64,000 nt of DNA, from positions 1,426,001 to 1,490,000 of the forward strand of contig NC_063018.1 of the NCBI RefSeq assembly GCF_020509005.1. Reading direction: 5' to 3'. The stretch is from Fulvia fulva. Taxonomy: Eukaryota > Ascomycota > Dothideomycetes > Mycosphaerellales > Mycosphaerellaceae. Shown one piece after another: positions 1-10,899 of the stretch; position 1 is the stretch's first letter; each line of letters opens with the position of its first letter. A program made the position numbers and the translations under genes. The notes under the pieces were generated by a model. The model saw nothing but the letters and a program-made list of their open reading frames with translations. It was not told the DNA's origin and made no database searches.

Positions 1-99
1 GGGCGACGAGGACGACAATATAGTAGTAGACCTACGGAGGTAGAATAGAGAACTATAGCTAATATAATAGTCTAAATATAGATAGTATACTTACCTAGC

Positions 100-790
100 T
101 AACTATCGTATAGTATTACGCTAATAAGAGTAAGGATAAGGCCTAGAAGCTACTCCTTAGCCTAATATACCCTAGCCGGTACTATATAGTTACTATCTAA
201 GAGTAGTAGACAAACGGAAAGACGATACTTATAGACCCGAGATACTAGCTTATAGTACCCTAAGGTAACTAGCCGGTAGCTCGGGTCTACTTCTACGTAA
301 GTAAAGAAATCGCGATAATAACGTAGACGACCTATACCTACTCTAGCGATATAGCCTCTCTACGGCTACGCCTTACCGACGGTAAGATAGTAGCTATCTA
401 TAACGCCTATAAGCCGTACTTAGTACCGGGCTCGATAGAAGACGATAGCTAGTCGGCTACCCTCTACTAGCTCTAAGAAGCTCTCTAAGGGGAAGCTAAT
501 ATATATATCCTAGTCGGCGATCTTAACCTCTACTACCTAAGATAGGGAGGCGATAGCGTACTCTCGGCCTATAGCGCCGTAGACGCGCTTATCGGTCTAG
601 TAGGGGTATCCGGCCTTAGCCTAGTACTTCCCGTAGGTACGGCTATATACTAGTAGAAAAACACGACCTAGACGCTTAACCTAACCTTCGCGATACAGTA
701 GATAGCCTAGCGGACTATCTTCTACGATACGGACCTAGAACTCGATACCGGCTATCTAGTCTACCTAGCTATCCGTATAACGTTCGACGT
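100..790 (+). pseudogene. LINE-1 endonuclease domain
   Basis: This is the remnant of the AP-like endonuclease that nicks target DNA to start target-primed reverse transcription. Reading through RIP stops gives an N-V-N-K-S start near 105, an IQE block near 195-210 (the QEP motif of this family), a VGDLNLYYL block near 510-545 (the GDFN metal-binding motif) and a TLNLTF block near 670-690. The domain sits directly upstream of a basic linker and the RT, as expected. Several TAG codons interrupt it, so no active product is possible. Confidence 0.75.
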
Positions 791-1454
791 AATATACCTA
801 TAGGTACTACTAGCCCTAGAACTACGGCCTTAGTAGAAGAGAGCGGACTAGAGGGAGATTAATAAGGTACTAAAAGAACGAATAACGGCCCTCGTACCGC
901 CGGTACCCCTCCGCTTAGAGGCGGAAATCGACGCGGCGGTAGGGAGCCTATAGTAGTATATAGTAGGAGTAATCCGGGATAAGATCTTCTATACCCGACC
1001 CTCGAAGTACGCGTCGCTAGCCTAGTCGTAGGAATACGTAGACGTAGTCCGTATAATAGTAGCGGCGCGGCGCCGGTAGAACGAGATAAAATAAGACGCT
1101 ATATACGCCCTATACCGCCGACTAGATAACGAGAAGGGTAGGATTACTAGGCGCTAGGGCAATATTACGTAGCGTAACGCCGTCCGTAAAGTTAAAGGAG
1201 ACCGAAGTAAGGTCTAGAAGCTCGCTAGATAGGCGCGTACGAGGAAGCCGGAGACGCCGCTAGTACTACTATAGTTCCTACCTATCCGTAATAGGTAAGA
1301 GGTCCTCTAGGAAGCCTAGTAAGGTAGAGCCGACGCGCTAGTAGAGGTATTCTTCCCTCCTCTAGTTACTACCCGACTCGATAATATCGAAGGCTTCGTA
1401 TACCTAACGGAGCTCGAGACTAGCTAAGAAGTAACGGAGGTAGAGGTACTAATA

Positions 1455-2330
1455 GTACTAAAAGCGGCGCTACTAGATAAGGCTATAGGACTAGATAAGA
1501 TCCCTAACCGATTCCTTAAGTACTACCGCTAGACGCTCGCCCCGTACCTCGCGAGGCTATTTACGGTATACCTCTAGTAGTTATACGTACCGACCCCCTT
1601 CCGGTACTCGAGTATAGTCGTCCTCCGTAAGGAGGGTAAGGCTAGATACGACGTTAGGAAGGCCTACCGCCCGATAGCCCTACTTAGTACGATCGGTAAG
1701 GCGCTAGAGCGTATCGTAGCCGATCGTATCTCTAAGCTAGCCGAGGAATACTAGCTCCTCCTAGCCGAGTAGATAGAAGCCCGACTAGGGCGGTCTATAA
1801 CGACCGCCCTAGAACTCGTTACGGAATAGGTTTATATAATCTAGGTAATACGCCGATAATAGGTCGCTACCCTAATATCCCTCGATATCTCGGGGGCGTT
1901 CGATAAAGTTTCTTACGCCGGACTACTCTATAACCTCCGGGCGAAAGGTCTACCTAGCTAGCTCGTCGCGTTTATTAAGTCCTTCCTTAGTAACCGGTCT
2001 ACGTAGCTTATCCTAGGGGAGTAGCGTAAACCTTAGATACGGTCTATAGAAACGGGGATCCCGTAGGGCTTATTACTCTCTCCGATCCTCTTCCTTTTCT
2101 TTACCTCTACGCTCCTCTCGCTACTTAGGGGAAGCGCCGGCGGTACTAACTCCTATATAGGCTTTGTCGATAATACGAATATCCTAATATATAGCGACTT
2201 AACCGAGACTAATTACCGCTAACTCGAAGCGGCGCTCGAGGTATATAACGAATAGGTAGCGCGATACGGGGTAGTCTTCGTACCTAAGAAGTACTAGATA
2301 ATCTACCTTATAAGGACCCTAAAGAAGTAT
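1455..2330 (+). pseudogene. LINE-1 reverse transcriptase domain
   Basis: This is the remnant of the LINE RT. Recognisable blocks are GLDKIPNRFLKYY (about 1488), YRPIALLSTIGKALERIV (about 1670), SLDISGAFDKV (about 1880) and ETGIPQGLLLSPILFLFF (about 2050). The catalytic box reads GFVDN at 2160-2174 where the family has F-V-D-D. The second Asp has become Asn by GATGAT to GATAAT, a TpG to TpA change typical of RIP. Further TAG stops occur in the thumb region. The element is catalytically dead. Confidence 0.82.
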
Positions 2331-3189
2331 AACCTCTACGCTACGATCGAGGCCGGGACCGGCGTAAGCTAGATTACTCTATAGCTATCTATCCGGGTTC
2401 TAGGATTCTAAGTAGATACGTAACTCCGGTAGTACGCCTACCTAAAGTAGCTCCGGTAGCGGGGAGACTAGAATAAAGCCTTAGTTATACGCCTCGCGGC
2501 CTCTATATAGGGCGTAGCCTTCGTAAGGGTACGCTAGCTATATAGCTCTATCGTCCGGCCGGCGATTACCTTTAGGGTACTAGTCTAGTATCTATCCTAC
2601 GCGACTAGCTAGATAAAGGAGATTTAAAACGTATAGAACGAATATTTACGTAGGGCGACCGGGGTATACCGTACTATACCGACGTAGGTCCTAGAAGCGG
2701 ATACGTAGATTACGGTACGAGACCTTTACCTCTAATAGCTTACTATAGGCTATACGCTCTAGACGGCGAATAGTAAGGTAGGGAGCGATATCCGCGCGGC
2801 GTACTAGGCGATTACGACACGCTTTCGATCTATAGCGCCTAGAAAGAAGATAGGATTATAGGCCTAGCGGTAGCTAGATACGTAATAAACCCCGATAGTA
2901 AAGTTCCGAGTATAGGCTCTAGCTAGTAGTATACTAGTAATAGGAGCGGGATAGGGACGCGAAGAACGGAAGGCTATAGCGAACGCGGTCCGTAGATATA
3001 TATAGGGAATCTAGAACGAGCGCTAGGAGAAAGGCGAAAGGTACCCGAATAGGTAACTACTACGGTAACGAGCGTACTAACGAGAAGACGAGGTAGCGGC
3101 GAAGATAGGACCTATTAGCCGAGATAGAGTAATACTCTTCCGAGCCCTTACCCGCCTATAGGTAATAGTCGTAATACTACTCTACTCGG

Positions 3190-3555
3190 AATATATTAGG
3201 GTTAAGGACTATCTATATTGCCGAAAGGTAACGGGAGTAGATAGTAGCCTATATAAATATAGACGTATTTAGACGCCGAAACACGTCGTACTATTCTACC
3301 TACGCTTTATAAAAGCCCGGTAGGTAATACGCCTCGAGACTAGGGCTATAGACTTCTAATATATAATAGATATAGCGCGTAGAATACGAGTAGCGGTACG
3401 AATAGTAATATAGACCGGCCTACTATAGTAGTTCTAAATAGCGGGTAAGATAGTAGTAAGAATAGGGGAGGTAGCCTAGAAAGAAGAGCTCTAGTAAGCC
3501 TTTAAAGGCGCCCTACCTATAGACTATAGAAACGCCGCTAGAATACTAATAACTA
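3190..3555 (+). pseudogene. LINE-1 C-terminal knuckle region
   Basis: This is the C-terminal tail after the RT. A block near 3215-3310 reads VTGVDSSLYKYRRIQTPKHVV, with the next conserved position F-Y. It resembles the C-x-C...H...C knuckle that ends many fungal LINE ORF2 proteins, with Cys codons turned to Tyr (TGT/TGC to TAT/TAC). The same kind of tail is better kept in LINE-3 (51376-51429) and in the LINE copy at 30521-31838. It has several TAG stops. Confidence 0.6.
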
Positions 3556-3583
3556 GATAGATAGAGAAATAGATAGATAGATT
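3556..3583. repeat. GATA simple repeat
   Basis: An irregular (GATA)n tract, broken by AGAGAAA. A matching GATA tract heads the related LINE copy at 30521. It is best read as the 3' tail of the minus-strand LINE fragment that follows, possibly merged with the tail of LINE-1. Confidence 0.6.
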
Positions 3584-3853
3584 TGTTATTCCCCTATTCT
3601 AGGACCCTATTCGGCCTATATAGATATATATCTATTATTATATATAAAGGGAAACCCGAATAGGTAAAAACCCTTCCTGCCCCCGACTACTCCTTATCTA
3701 GATTAGCTTTCCCTCTAAACGTACGTAGTCTATATCACTACCCCGTTAGCCCCCGCTCCTAGCTAGTCTCGTCGCGCTACGTCGTATCCTCTCTTTCTAT
3801 ACTACTTCTACTAGGCAATACTATTCTAGCTACCCCTTCTCTAGTATCTAGTT
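3584..3853 (-). mobile_element. 5'-truncated LINE fragment (3' UTR only)
   Basis: About 270 bp starting TTTGTTATTCCCC match 30531-30802 almost base for base, with mostly C/T and G/A differences. At the second site the sequence is the 3' end of a minus-strand LINE with a coding C-terminus. This copy is therefore an extreme 5' truncation that kept only the 3' untranslated part and the GATA tail. Homology ends abruptly at about 3853, where gypsy G1 coding sequence begins. No clear target duplication was seen. Confidence 0.7.
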
Positions 3854-4480
3854 ATATTTAACTACGGGTAGTAGGGTAAGATCCGGATATACTTAATACC
3901 TATACTAATAAGTATCCTCTCTACTTCCCCTTCGTTAATACTAGCGTTGTTAAGTATAATCTTATAGTAGTATCTATACCGGCTAAACACTATCTCGTAT
4001 AAGAACTTAGTAATCGCCTACGAATTTAGAGGCTTCCGTACGACCTTCGCCTTAATCTACCTACTTAGAGCTTCTCGGGTAATAAGTAAGTACCCGTTTT
4101 TATATATATAGACGGGATCGTAGTACTACCTCTCTCCTATAACCTACTAAGTCGATAAGTACATTCCTCCTACTCTCTAGTTACCTTTACGAAAGTTATA
4201 ATAAGTATAAGTCCTTACCTAATTCGATACGTCGAAGAAGTAGCCCTTCTAGTAATACCGGCTAGTAATAAGATTATATACTAGCTCGGTACTCCGGTAA
4301 CTATACTTTTTATAACAGTACATTACGATCTCTTTCTAAGTATTATCCTCGTCTACTACTAGCTATATCGGTATACCCCTTCGCCGCTAATAAAATAAGA
4401 GCTTGTCTCTTAAGTAGTACCGAGGACTCTTCTTAACGAGGTTTTAATACTTAGCCCGGGTGACCCCTTCCGGTCGTGTT
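3854..4480 (-). pseudogene. G1 integrase, truncated
   Basis: The N-terminal zinc-binding region (about 4200-4480) reads through RIP stops as YYQKGYFFDVSNQVRTYTYY; Tyr replaces the Cys pair expected there. The core follows with STQQVIGERQYYDP and IGIKYIRILPYYPQ. That last block is the stretch around the second catalytic Asp and before the catalytic Glu. The sequence breaks off at 3854 before the Glu region, so the domain is incomplete as well as full of stops. Confidence 0.75.
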
Positions 4481-4689
4481 CGATATACTAGAATATAAGC
4501 TATAAGCTTAGAATTGTTACTATACTAGGGTTCGAGGAGTCGTTTACGCTCTAGAATGACGGGGAAAGTATTAACTAGCTCGACGTAACGGAAGAATCTA
4601 TCGTTAATTATCTTATTAATATTATCGTTAGGTTCTATAAGCTCCTTAGCTATAGGTAGTTTACGAGATAGTATATCCGGTCCGGAGTA

Positions 4690-5060
4690 CTTCTTCCTAT
4701 CGATATACCTTACTTTAAAGGTAAATAGCCGGATCTAAGTAACCTACCTTACTATTATAGGGTTTAGAATGTCGGATACTAGCTAATTTAACTACTATAC
4801 TAGCGTTTTAGTATTAACTTCGAGGATAAAGTCTACTCCTACGAGGTAGCGCTATACCTTCTTAGGGCCCTTTAGTACTCTAAGGCACTCCCGCTTTCCT
4901 ATATCGTACTTAGCCTCGTTTACGTTCTAGGTACCGCTCTTATACCTTACTAGGTGTCTTCGTCGAGTGTTATCTAGTAATTCCTACGATATTATATAAC
5001 CCTACCTAATACTACTCGTGTTAATAGAAACAAAGATCCTACTAGCTCCTAGGGCGGAGG
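4690..5060 (-). pseudogene. G1 RNase H domain
   Basis: The minus strand gives EAKYDIGKRECLRVLKG, then KVQRYLVGVDFILEV and KYSGPDILSRKLP. This is the order seen in Ty3/gypsy RNase H (the Y-x-x-x-x-x-E-x-L block, then a DALSR-like end). It lies directly downstream of the RT in the same frame. Gln and Trp codons appear as stops. The assignment is firm at family level; exact limits are approximate. Confidence 0.78.
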
Positions 5061-5399
5061 AGATAGTTACTAACGCTAGTATTATTACTAAGAATCTTAC
5101 TAGGTTCTCTTTCGAGAACTACTTATTCTTAGTCTAGACAAACTCGACGTCCTTCCTTAAAAGCTTATATATTAGCTAAGCGACGATCACGAACTAGGGC
5201 ATCTAAATCCGGAAGTAAATATAGATCCTAATATAAACTCGGACGTTCTTTACGTACTTTAGGGTTAGCTAGTTCAAGATCTTAGCTACTACCTTAGGAT
5301 CTAGATAGCGGCCGCTCGGGCTAGTAGTATAGCCTACGATCTTTAGGGTCTTATAAAGCTACTACGATTTCTCCCCTACGACTACCGCTCCGGCCCTCT

Positions 5400-6250
5400 C
5401 TAGGTCCGTAAGAATAAGATTAAGAGATATAATGTGTTCTACGACCTATCGTCGAAGGCTAGGCTCTACCTTAGCGTTACTATATTCCTTAGTAGGACCT
5501 TTTACGCCGATATCGTTAAGAAATAGTTTTGCTCGGTAAGAAATATAGTCTATTAACACCTTAGTTACTGCCTATATAAACTAAGTAACTAAGTTCGTCG
5601 TACCCTATAGTAACGTTATATACTATATAAGCCTAAGAGGCGTTATAAAGGCCGTTAAATCTCGGCTACTTTCGTTAAGCGTAATCTAGTCGTACCCCGA
5701 AAACAAGTCTACTAAAGAGGCTACTCTATACCTAGTAAAGTCTTCCGAGAACCCGTCTATATCTAGGGGAATGTTTGTATCCCTTATCGTTACCTCGTTT
5801 AAGAGTATAGCGGAGTTAATCAACCTATATAGTACAGCTTCGCTATTTAGCTCGACCTTCTTCGCTACTAAGAACTAAGTATTCGTATAAGCACCTCGAC
5901 TATACTTAAGAATTCTGTTCTTAATTCGAGCGCGGATTATCTATTCTATAATTGCTCGTAAGCTTAGGTATAACCGAATGTTCCGCGCCTACTACGGTTT
6001 GTACGTAATCGTTATAATCTTCTAAGGAGGTATAATATTATGTCTAATCTACCGTATATAGATAAAATCCTACGCTAGGACACCTTCTCGGTTAAAGAGT
6101 ATTTTATTAAATATCTATCTTTCCTTAGCCGAGAGAGCGATACTAACCTTAGTACTAGCGAGCCTTTTAGGTATAATCCTCGAGCCGCGCTCGATACTAG
6201 AGAACTTTTTAATAAGATACCTCCTATTATACGGGCCTTGCCCTACTAGT
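5400..6250 (-). pseudogene. G1 reverse transcriptase
   Basis: The minus-strand blocks include LVDLFSGYDQITLNESSRDL (about 5660-5720) and a catalytic box FLNDIGVKGP at 5500-5523. The family normally has an L-D-D box here. The first Asp is Asn (plus-strand 5515-5517), explained by a TpG to TpA change (TTGAC to TTAAC). An N-terminal fingers region can be followed back to about 6250. The domain is interrupted by RIP stops. Confidence 0.78.
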
Positions 6251-6299
6251 ATTAGAGATTCCTAGTAAAGGGCCTTCCGCTTCTAATCTATATTACTAT

Positions 6300-9200
6300 C
6301 TACTTTCGACTAAGGCCTCTCGTAAACGCTCGTATTAATAGGTCTTTTCTTATTAGCTTTTCACTTATATATAGTAAATATATACGGCATCCTAATACCG
6401 GGTCTATATAACCCTATATCTCGTTTCTAAGCCTACCTATTAATCTAGCCCTATTTTAGGATCTCCGTACACTAGTCGCCCTATACGGAGTATATATTTG
6501 TAATGACCTACTCTCCTAGAGCGGTAGTAGTCATCTTAGCGCTTAAGTATTAGCGGTTCCCGAGTAGTTCTAGCAATTTCTTTTAATACGGGCTAAGGTC
6601 GATAACATTTTCTCTTTATTATAATACGGGGCCGCGGTAGTTCTTAAAGTAGTCGAAGATAGTCGTGTCTATAGGCTTAGGGTTTAGCTTCGTTATACCT
6701 TCTTATCGATCTCGATACGCCGTATTATTAGAATACTCCGCCCCTAATATATTTACTAAGGTCTCCCCGACTAGACTCGAAAAGCGGACTTGTTTTAAAA
6801 CCGGACTCCTAATACTTATAGCGGGTTAACTACCGTGAATCAACCCGCGTTCGCTTTTTTCGAGGACTATAGAAGTTCTTAAAGAGTTTTGTACTTATTA
6901 GTACCTATAATAGCCGTAAATATTATACTTTTACCTTTCCTACTAGCGATTGTTCCTTCCTATAATCTATCGTTATAGTTACGGCCTATTAGTCGTACCT
7001 TCCTATACTAAGGGCGGCTAAGGACCGTAGGCAAATCTAGATTAGTAGAGACAAACATATCGATCTAGTAGTATATACTAAGTACCTAAGTGTTAAGCTT
7101 TGAAATTACCCCCTTAAACTTTGCTCTTCTAGTAACGGGCCTATCTCTAGTACCGTACTATCGGACGTAGTTATTTATCCTTATCGTCTTCGTATTCTAT
7201 AGCCGTTTACGCTATACGAATAGGGTATTAATAGGCCCTACCGGCTATTCCGAGGGCGTAGACCTTAACTTAGCTTAAGGCTTAGGCGTCCTTCTTCTAA
7301 GAGTCTCCCCTAACGCTACCGTTAACTAGCTTCTACTAGCCCTAGAACCGGCGTCTCTAATTATCTCTACCTCTTACTAACCGAGTTCTTTCTACCGGAT
7401 CTCCTCTTCGAGTTCTTGTCGTATAGCTTTAGCGGCCTCGGCTCGTACTCTTAATGCCTATATACTAGACCTAGTTCGAGGATTCGGGTTCTTTATAATC
7501 CCTACTAGAGCTTTACCTCGAGATTTGTTACTTTAGATTAGGTAGGCCTTAACCTTAACCTCGTCGTAGTTTATAATCCAACTCCCTTATAGAGCCGGTT
7601 CTTCTTCCCTAAACTAGATCTAGTAACTACGAGCGGCCGTCGGTTACTACCTAGATCTAGTATCTTAAGGGCCGTATTCTATAAGGTGTCGGTTATTAGG
7701 TAGAGGTTTAGAGTAGTTAGGAAGCTTTACGCTTAAGACACTAGTATAATCTCGACCTATCTATTGTTTCCGAAGTATAGGGATTTTTATGTCCTTATTA
7801 AAAAGAATCGGGCCATAGTGTTCCTTAAGCTACGGAAGTATATAAAGGAGCTTAGGTTTACTATAGTTCTATCGGAAGTTAAACTTAGAGGGATTTAGAT
7901 CGGTCTTCTTTCCTAGGTACTACTAGTCATTCGTCGCCAAAAAGACATACCCTTATAAGATAAGGAATAACATCGCGGGGCACCTATTAGCCTAATATTC
8001 CGTACTACTATAGTTATAATAGCACCTATTAAGCGCTTTAGACTACTCGCGGTTCTATAACTACGGGCGCTATATTAAGTAAACCTATAGTTTAGGTACG
8101 CGATCGGGGTTTTCTAGTTATATAGACCTTTGATTTTCACTAGGGTTAAAGGATCTAACCTTCGCCGCCCGACCTCGTTAGTAAGCCCGAATACTTATTT
8201 CTACTATTTTCTAAATAAGGTTATTGTCGATAGTAGCGGAAATAGCTAGTTTGTTAAGTATATTAATCTTAGGGATTAAGCGCGGTATCTACTTTATAGC
8301 TAACCGATAAAGCTACGGTAAAGTAAGTAGAAAGTCCGTATTTACGGCCTTCTATCCTTCTTTACTACTAGCGATACTTGTCGCCTCGTCTAGTATCTTT
8401 TAAAAGCGCCGAAACTTCTTAGGCTACTTCGGATAGAGCCTACATTTCTTATAAACTGCCTTAGTAACTAACTCTAGGAGCCCCTAAAGTAGAAGACGGC
8501 TACGGGAGCTATTATCGAGGTCTTCGGGATCAATTAGGTCACTAGAGGCTATAAAGAGACGGATAAACTCCTTTATATCCTATTCCTTAGGGCTTTTCCC
8601 TCACTCGGCCCGGACTATCTCTTCTAGATATTCTTGACTTCCTAATATCGAATAGGTATTGAATCTCGAAAATTTAGCTAAGAAGGACCTCCTAAAGGTG
8701 CTCCGCCTTACTTACTATCCCTCTAACCTTATTACTAAACGTCGGATAGTAGTCTCGTAGTTACGCTAGAAACGACCCTAGAAGTTGTCTTTTTTAATTA
8801 ATAGCCTTAGTAGATACTAGTCTATAAGATCATTAAACCTCTTCTAGAATTTAGTAGCGTTCCTACTATTAAAGAGGGGGGTTTCCGGACTCCCTAGAGT
8901 AGGGAAGCGAGGTCCTACATTTTCTATAGTAATAGTAAGACGGCTAAACAAGGCTACTATCGTATCCGGACTATAGGACATTCCTAACGTTATAGTGCCC
9001 TTATTTAAGTCATTCTCTTCTTAGTTATTTCGTCGTACTCTTTCCTTACCCTTATTAGAGCTTAAAGCCTCCGGGGTGTTGTCTTCGTCGCTATCTAAGT
9101 CTTCTATCCCTTCTAGGATTATAGCCTCCCTTTAAGGCCTATATACCTTCGTTAGACTTTCTAGTAACTCCTAGCTAGCTCTAATACTAGTAAACAACTT

Positions 9201-9529
9201 AAACCTCGATAAAGATATAACTAAAACTTATAACCTTGTTCGTAACCGTAACCTTACTCGTAACGTTATACTTGCTTTGCTTAATACTAAGAACCTTGAG
9301 CTTAGGTGCCTTAATACCTTAAGATTTCGACTTCGAGTCGACCTTGACCTTGATTTTACTAAAATGTACTAATAATACTACCGGGTATATACTTAAGCCC
9401 CCCCCTTATTAACTACTAAAATATAGATAACTAACTACCCTAGTAAGTAACGGCGCGCCTAGTGACCCTAGGATAGCTTACGCGTAGGTATATTTACTTA
9501 TCGGTCCGCGGGCCGTAAAATCTATATAG
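6300..9529 (-). pseudogene. G1 gag and protease region
   Basis: This is the unusually long stretch between the 5' LTR and the RT. Through RIP stops a minus-strand frame can be followed in parts. A possible zinc-knuckle region, with Cys changed to Tyr, lies near 6830-6930. A charged stretch rich in Glu, Lys and Arg occupies about 7350-7650. A protease active site was not found. The region is assigned to gag-PR by position more than by motif. Frames shift in places, so limits and any start codon are uncertain. Confidence 0.5.
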
Positions 9530-9750
9530 TGATCCTAAAAAAAGATAATAAATCTCAAATTTTCAGATTCCCGTATCTTTGCCTTATAGAGAGATTCTTC
9601 GTAAATCCTGCCTTCCTACTAAGGTCGCCTCCTAACTATATATATCTTAGTAGTACCCCTATATACCCCCGCTACGTAATCTACCGTTAAAGGTTAACGA
9701 GATTCGACGCGCAAATTTTAGGGTCTAAAGGAGCCCTTAGCTCGTCAATA
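9530..9750 (-). repeat. G1 5' LTR
   Basis: A block of about 221 bp bounded in minus orientation by TATTGACGAG (RIP form of TGTTGACGAG) and GGATCA. It holds a TATA-like run (minus-strand GGGTATATAGGGG). Its right part (9675-9750) matches 13018-13098 and its left part (9532-9680) matches 40238-40384. The three sites together define the repeat. No intact primer-binding site was recognised next to it. Confidence 0.65.
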
Positions 9751-10665
9751 ATATTAGTAATCCTTTTTCTAAGAGAAACTAGGTGTCTCTATACAGATCT
9801 AATAGTAAACTCTTTACTTATCTTAAAGGTCACAAATTGCTTTATAAGCTTATATATATAGGTCGGTAGTACCTAGCTATACCTATTCTAGAGATATACC
9901 TACTTCTTAGTAGCTCTTCTAGATTTATATAAGCCCTTAAGCTCAAATTCATCTTCTTCCGTAATCCTACTAAGGATACTAAAGTTATATACTACATTTT
10001 GTTTGTCTATATTAGCGTATTAAGGATCTCTTTAGCTATAGCCTCTTCTTAGAGTTTTAGAGTCTTGCCTTTAATATTATTAAAAGACACTTCTATTAGG
10101 TTATTAATTGTAAAGAATGCTACTTAGCTCTCTATCTTATATCTCTAAAGGTTAAACTATCTCTTCTAATTGTCCCTCCTAAGAATTAGGACTTTACCTC
10201 CCTTCTACTCTATCTTATCTTAGTATAAATCAATAATAGATTAGATATAATAAAACAAGGTGTGTATGTTCTAAAGTAGTAGCTTAGATCCTACTAAGGC
10301 TTCTAGTATAGAATAGGAAAGTTCGTAGGTATAGATACTAAGGCCTACTTAGTAAAGTAAAGAAGAAGCGGTATAAGGTCTTAGAGCTAGGACATAGGTC
10401 TGTCTCTCCTAGCAGAGCTTTAGATAACTTACTTAAAGTCCTTCTTAATAGTATCTCGATAAAGTTCTACCTATAGAGTATCTTTAAGGTATTGGCTTTA
10501 AGTAAGCCGTATAGAGTCCTTATCTAGGTTACCTATTACTTAGTATTAAACTAAGCTCCTTAATAGGATAGACGGGGTAGACTTCTAATTTCTAGATGTT
10601 TTCTACTACGATAGTAAGGGATATAAGTAACCTATACTAATATAGGTTGCTCTTATTCCTATATA
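9751..10665 (-). pseudogene. Unrecognised reading frame X1 (possible gag)
   Basis: Starting downstream of a primer-binding-site-like block on the minus strand, one frame stays readable for roughly 250 codons if TAG/TAA are taken as mutated Gln/Trp. It reads QFNLQRYKIESQVAFFTINN and later EEAIAKEILNTLIQTNKMQY. It shows no RT, integrase or protease motif and no clear knuckle. Position (PBS, then ORF) suggests a gag-like protein of an LTR element, but I do not recognise the family. It keeps more CpA/TpG than the neighbouring G1. The left end abuts the G1 LTR. Confidence 0.4.
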
Positions 10666-10682
10666 AACCCGGGCTTATAACC
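10666..10682 (-). other. Primer-binding-site-like sequence
   Basis: The minus-strand GGTTATAAGCCCGGGTT follows an LTR end reading CCTATTTAATA. The same junction is found after the 5' LTRs of copia B (54766/54767), B2 (37050/37049) and C (28195/28196), so it is very likely a tRNA primer-binding site shared by these copia families. Confidence 0.7.
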
Positions 10683-10885
10683 TATTAAATAGGTACAGAT
10701 TGATAGTAGCGGAGTAGAGTAAGAGATCAATCTTTAACTAACTAATAGTTTGAGTATATAGCAATATATTAGGAACTAATGTGTTAATTGTATTAGATAT
10801 CTAAGCTAAAGGGGAGAGAAGGTATCTCCCTATAAGCTAAGTTATCGTAGATACCTTAGGCTACTAGATCAGTTCCTAATTATTA
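10683..10885 (-). repeat. Copia-type LTR (about 203 bp)
   Basis: The 3' end on the minus strand is CCTATTTAATA (RIP form of TTTAACA) followed by the PBS. The 5' end is placed just after AAAGGGAG, a polypurine-like run. Its interior does not match LTRs B or C. Having both a polypurine run upstream and a PBS downstream means this one LTR serves as the 3' end of whatever lies to its right and the 5' end of what lies to its left. The right boundary is uncertain by several bases. Confidence 0.5.
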
Positions 10886-10899
10886 ACTCCCTTTAAGAT

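Larger units (their letters stand above)
1..3555 (+). mobile_element. LINE-1: RIP-degraded non-LTR retrotransposon, 5' end outside window
   Basis: One long reading frame can be followed on the plus strand if TAG/TAA are read as mutated Gln or Trp. In order it shows an AP-type endonuclease, a reverse transcriptase and a C-terminal Cys/His knuckle, the usual ORF2 order of fungal Tad1/I-like LINEs. ORF1 would lie left of the window edge. The 3' end runs into GATA repeats, like the simple-repeat tails of such elements. CpA and TpG are almost absent throughout and stops occur every few tens of codons, so it is dead. The exact 3' boundary is approximate and the clade was assigned by eye. Confidence 0.85.
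3854..9750 (-). mobile_element. Gypsy G1: Ty3/gypsy LTR retrotransposon, 3' end missing
   Basis: Reading right to left on the minus strand gives a 5' LTR, a long gag region, RT, RNase H and an integrase cut off inside its catalytic core. Domain order RT-RH-IN makes it Ty3/gypsy. No 3' LTR is present, because the element stops at the LINE fragment at 3853. RIP is heavy, with stops throughout. Its LTR also occurs as fragments at 13008-13098 and 40238-40384, so this was a multicopy family. Confidence 0.82.

Noticed and set aside
9751..10665. Frame X1 as a tyrosine recombinase of a giant Starship-type element
   Set aside because: No R-H-R-Y catalytic pattern could be read and a copia-type PBS lies directly upstream.
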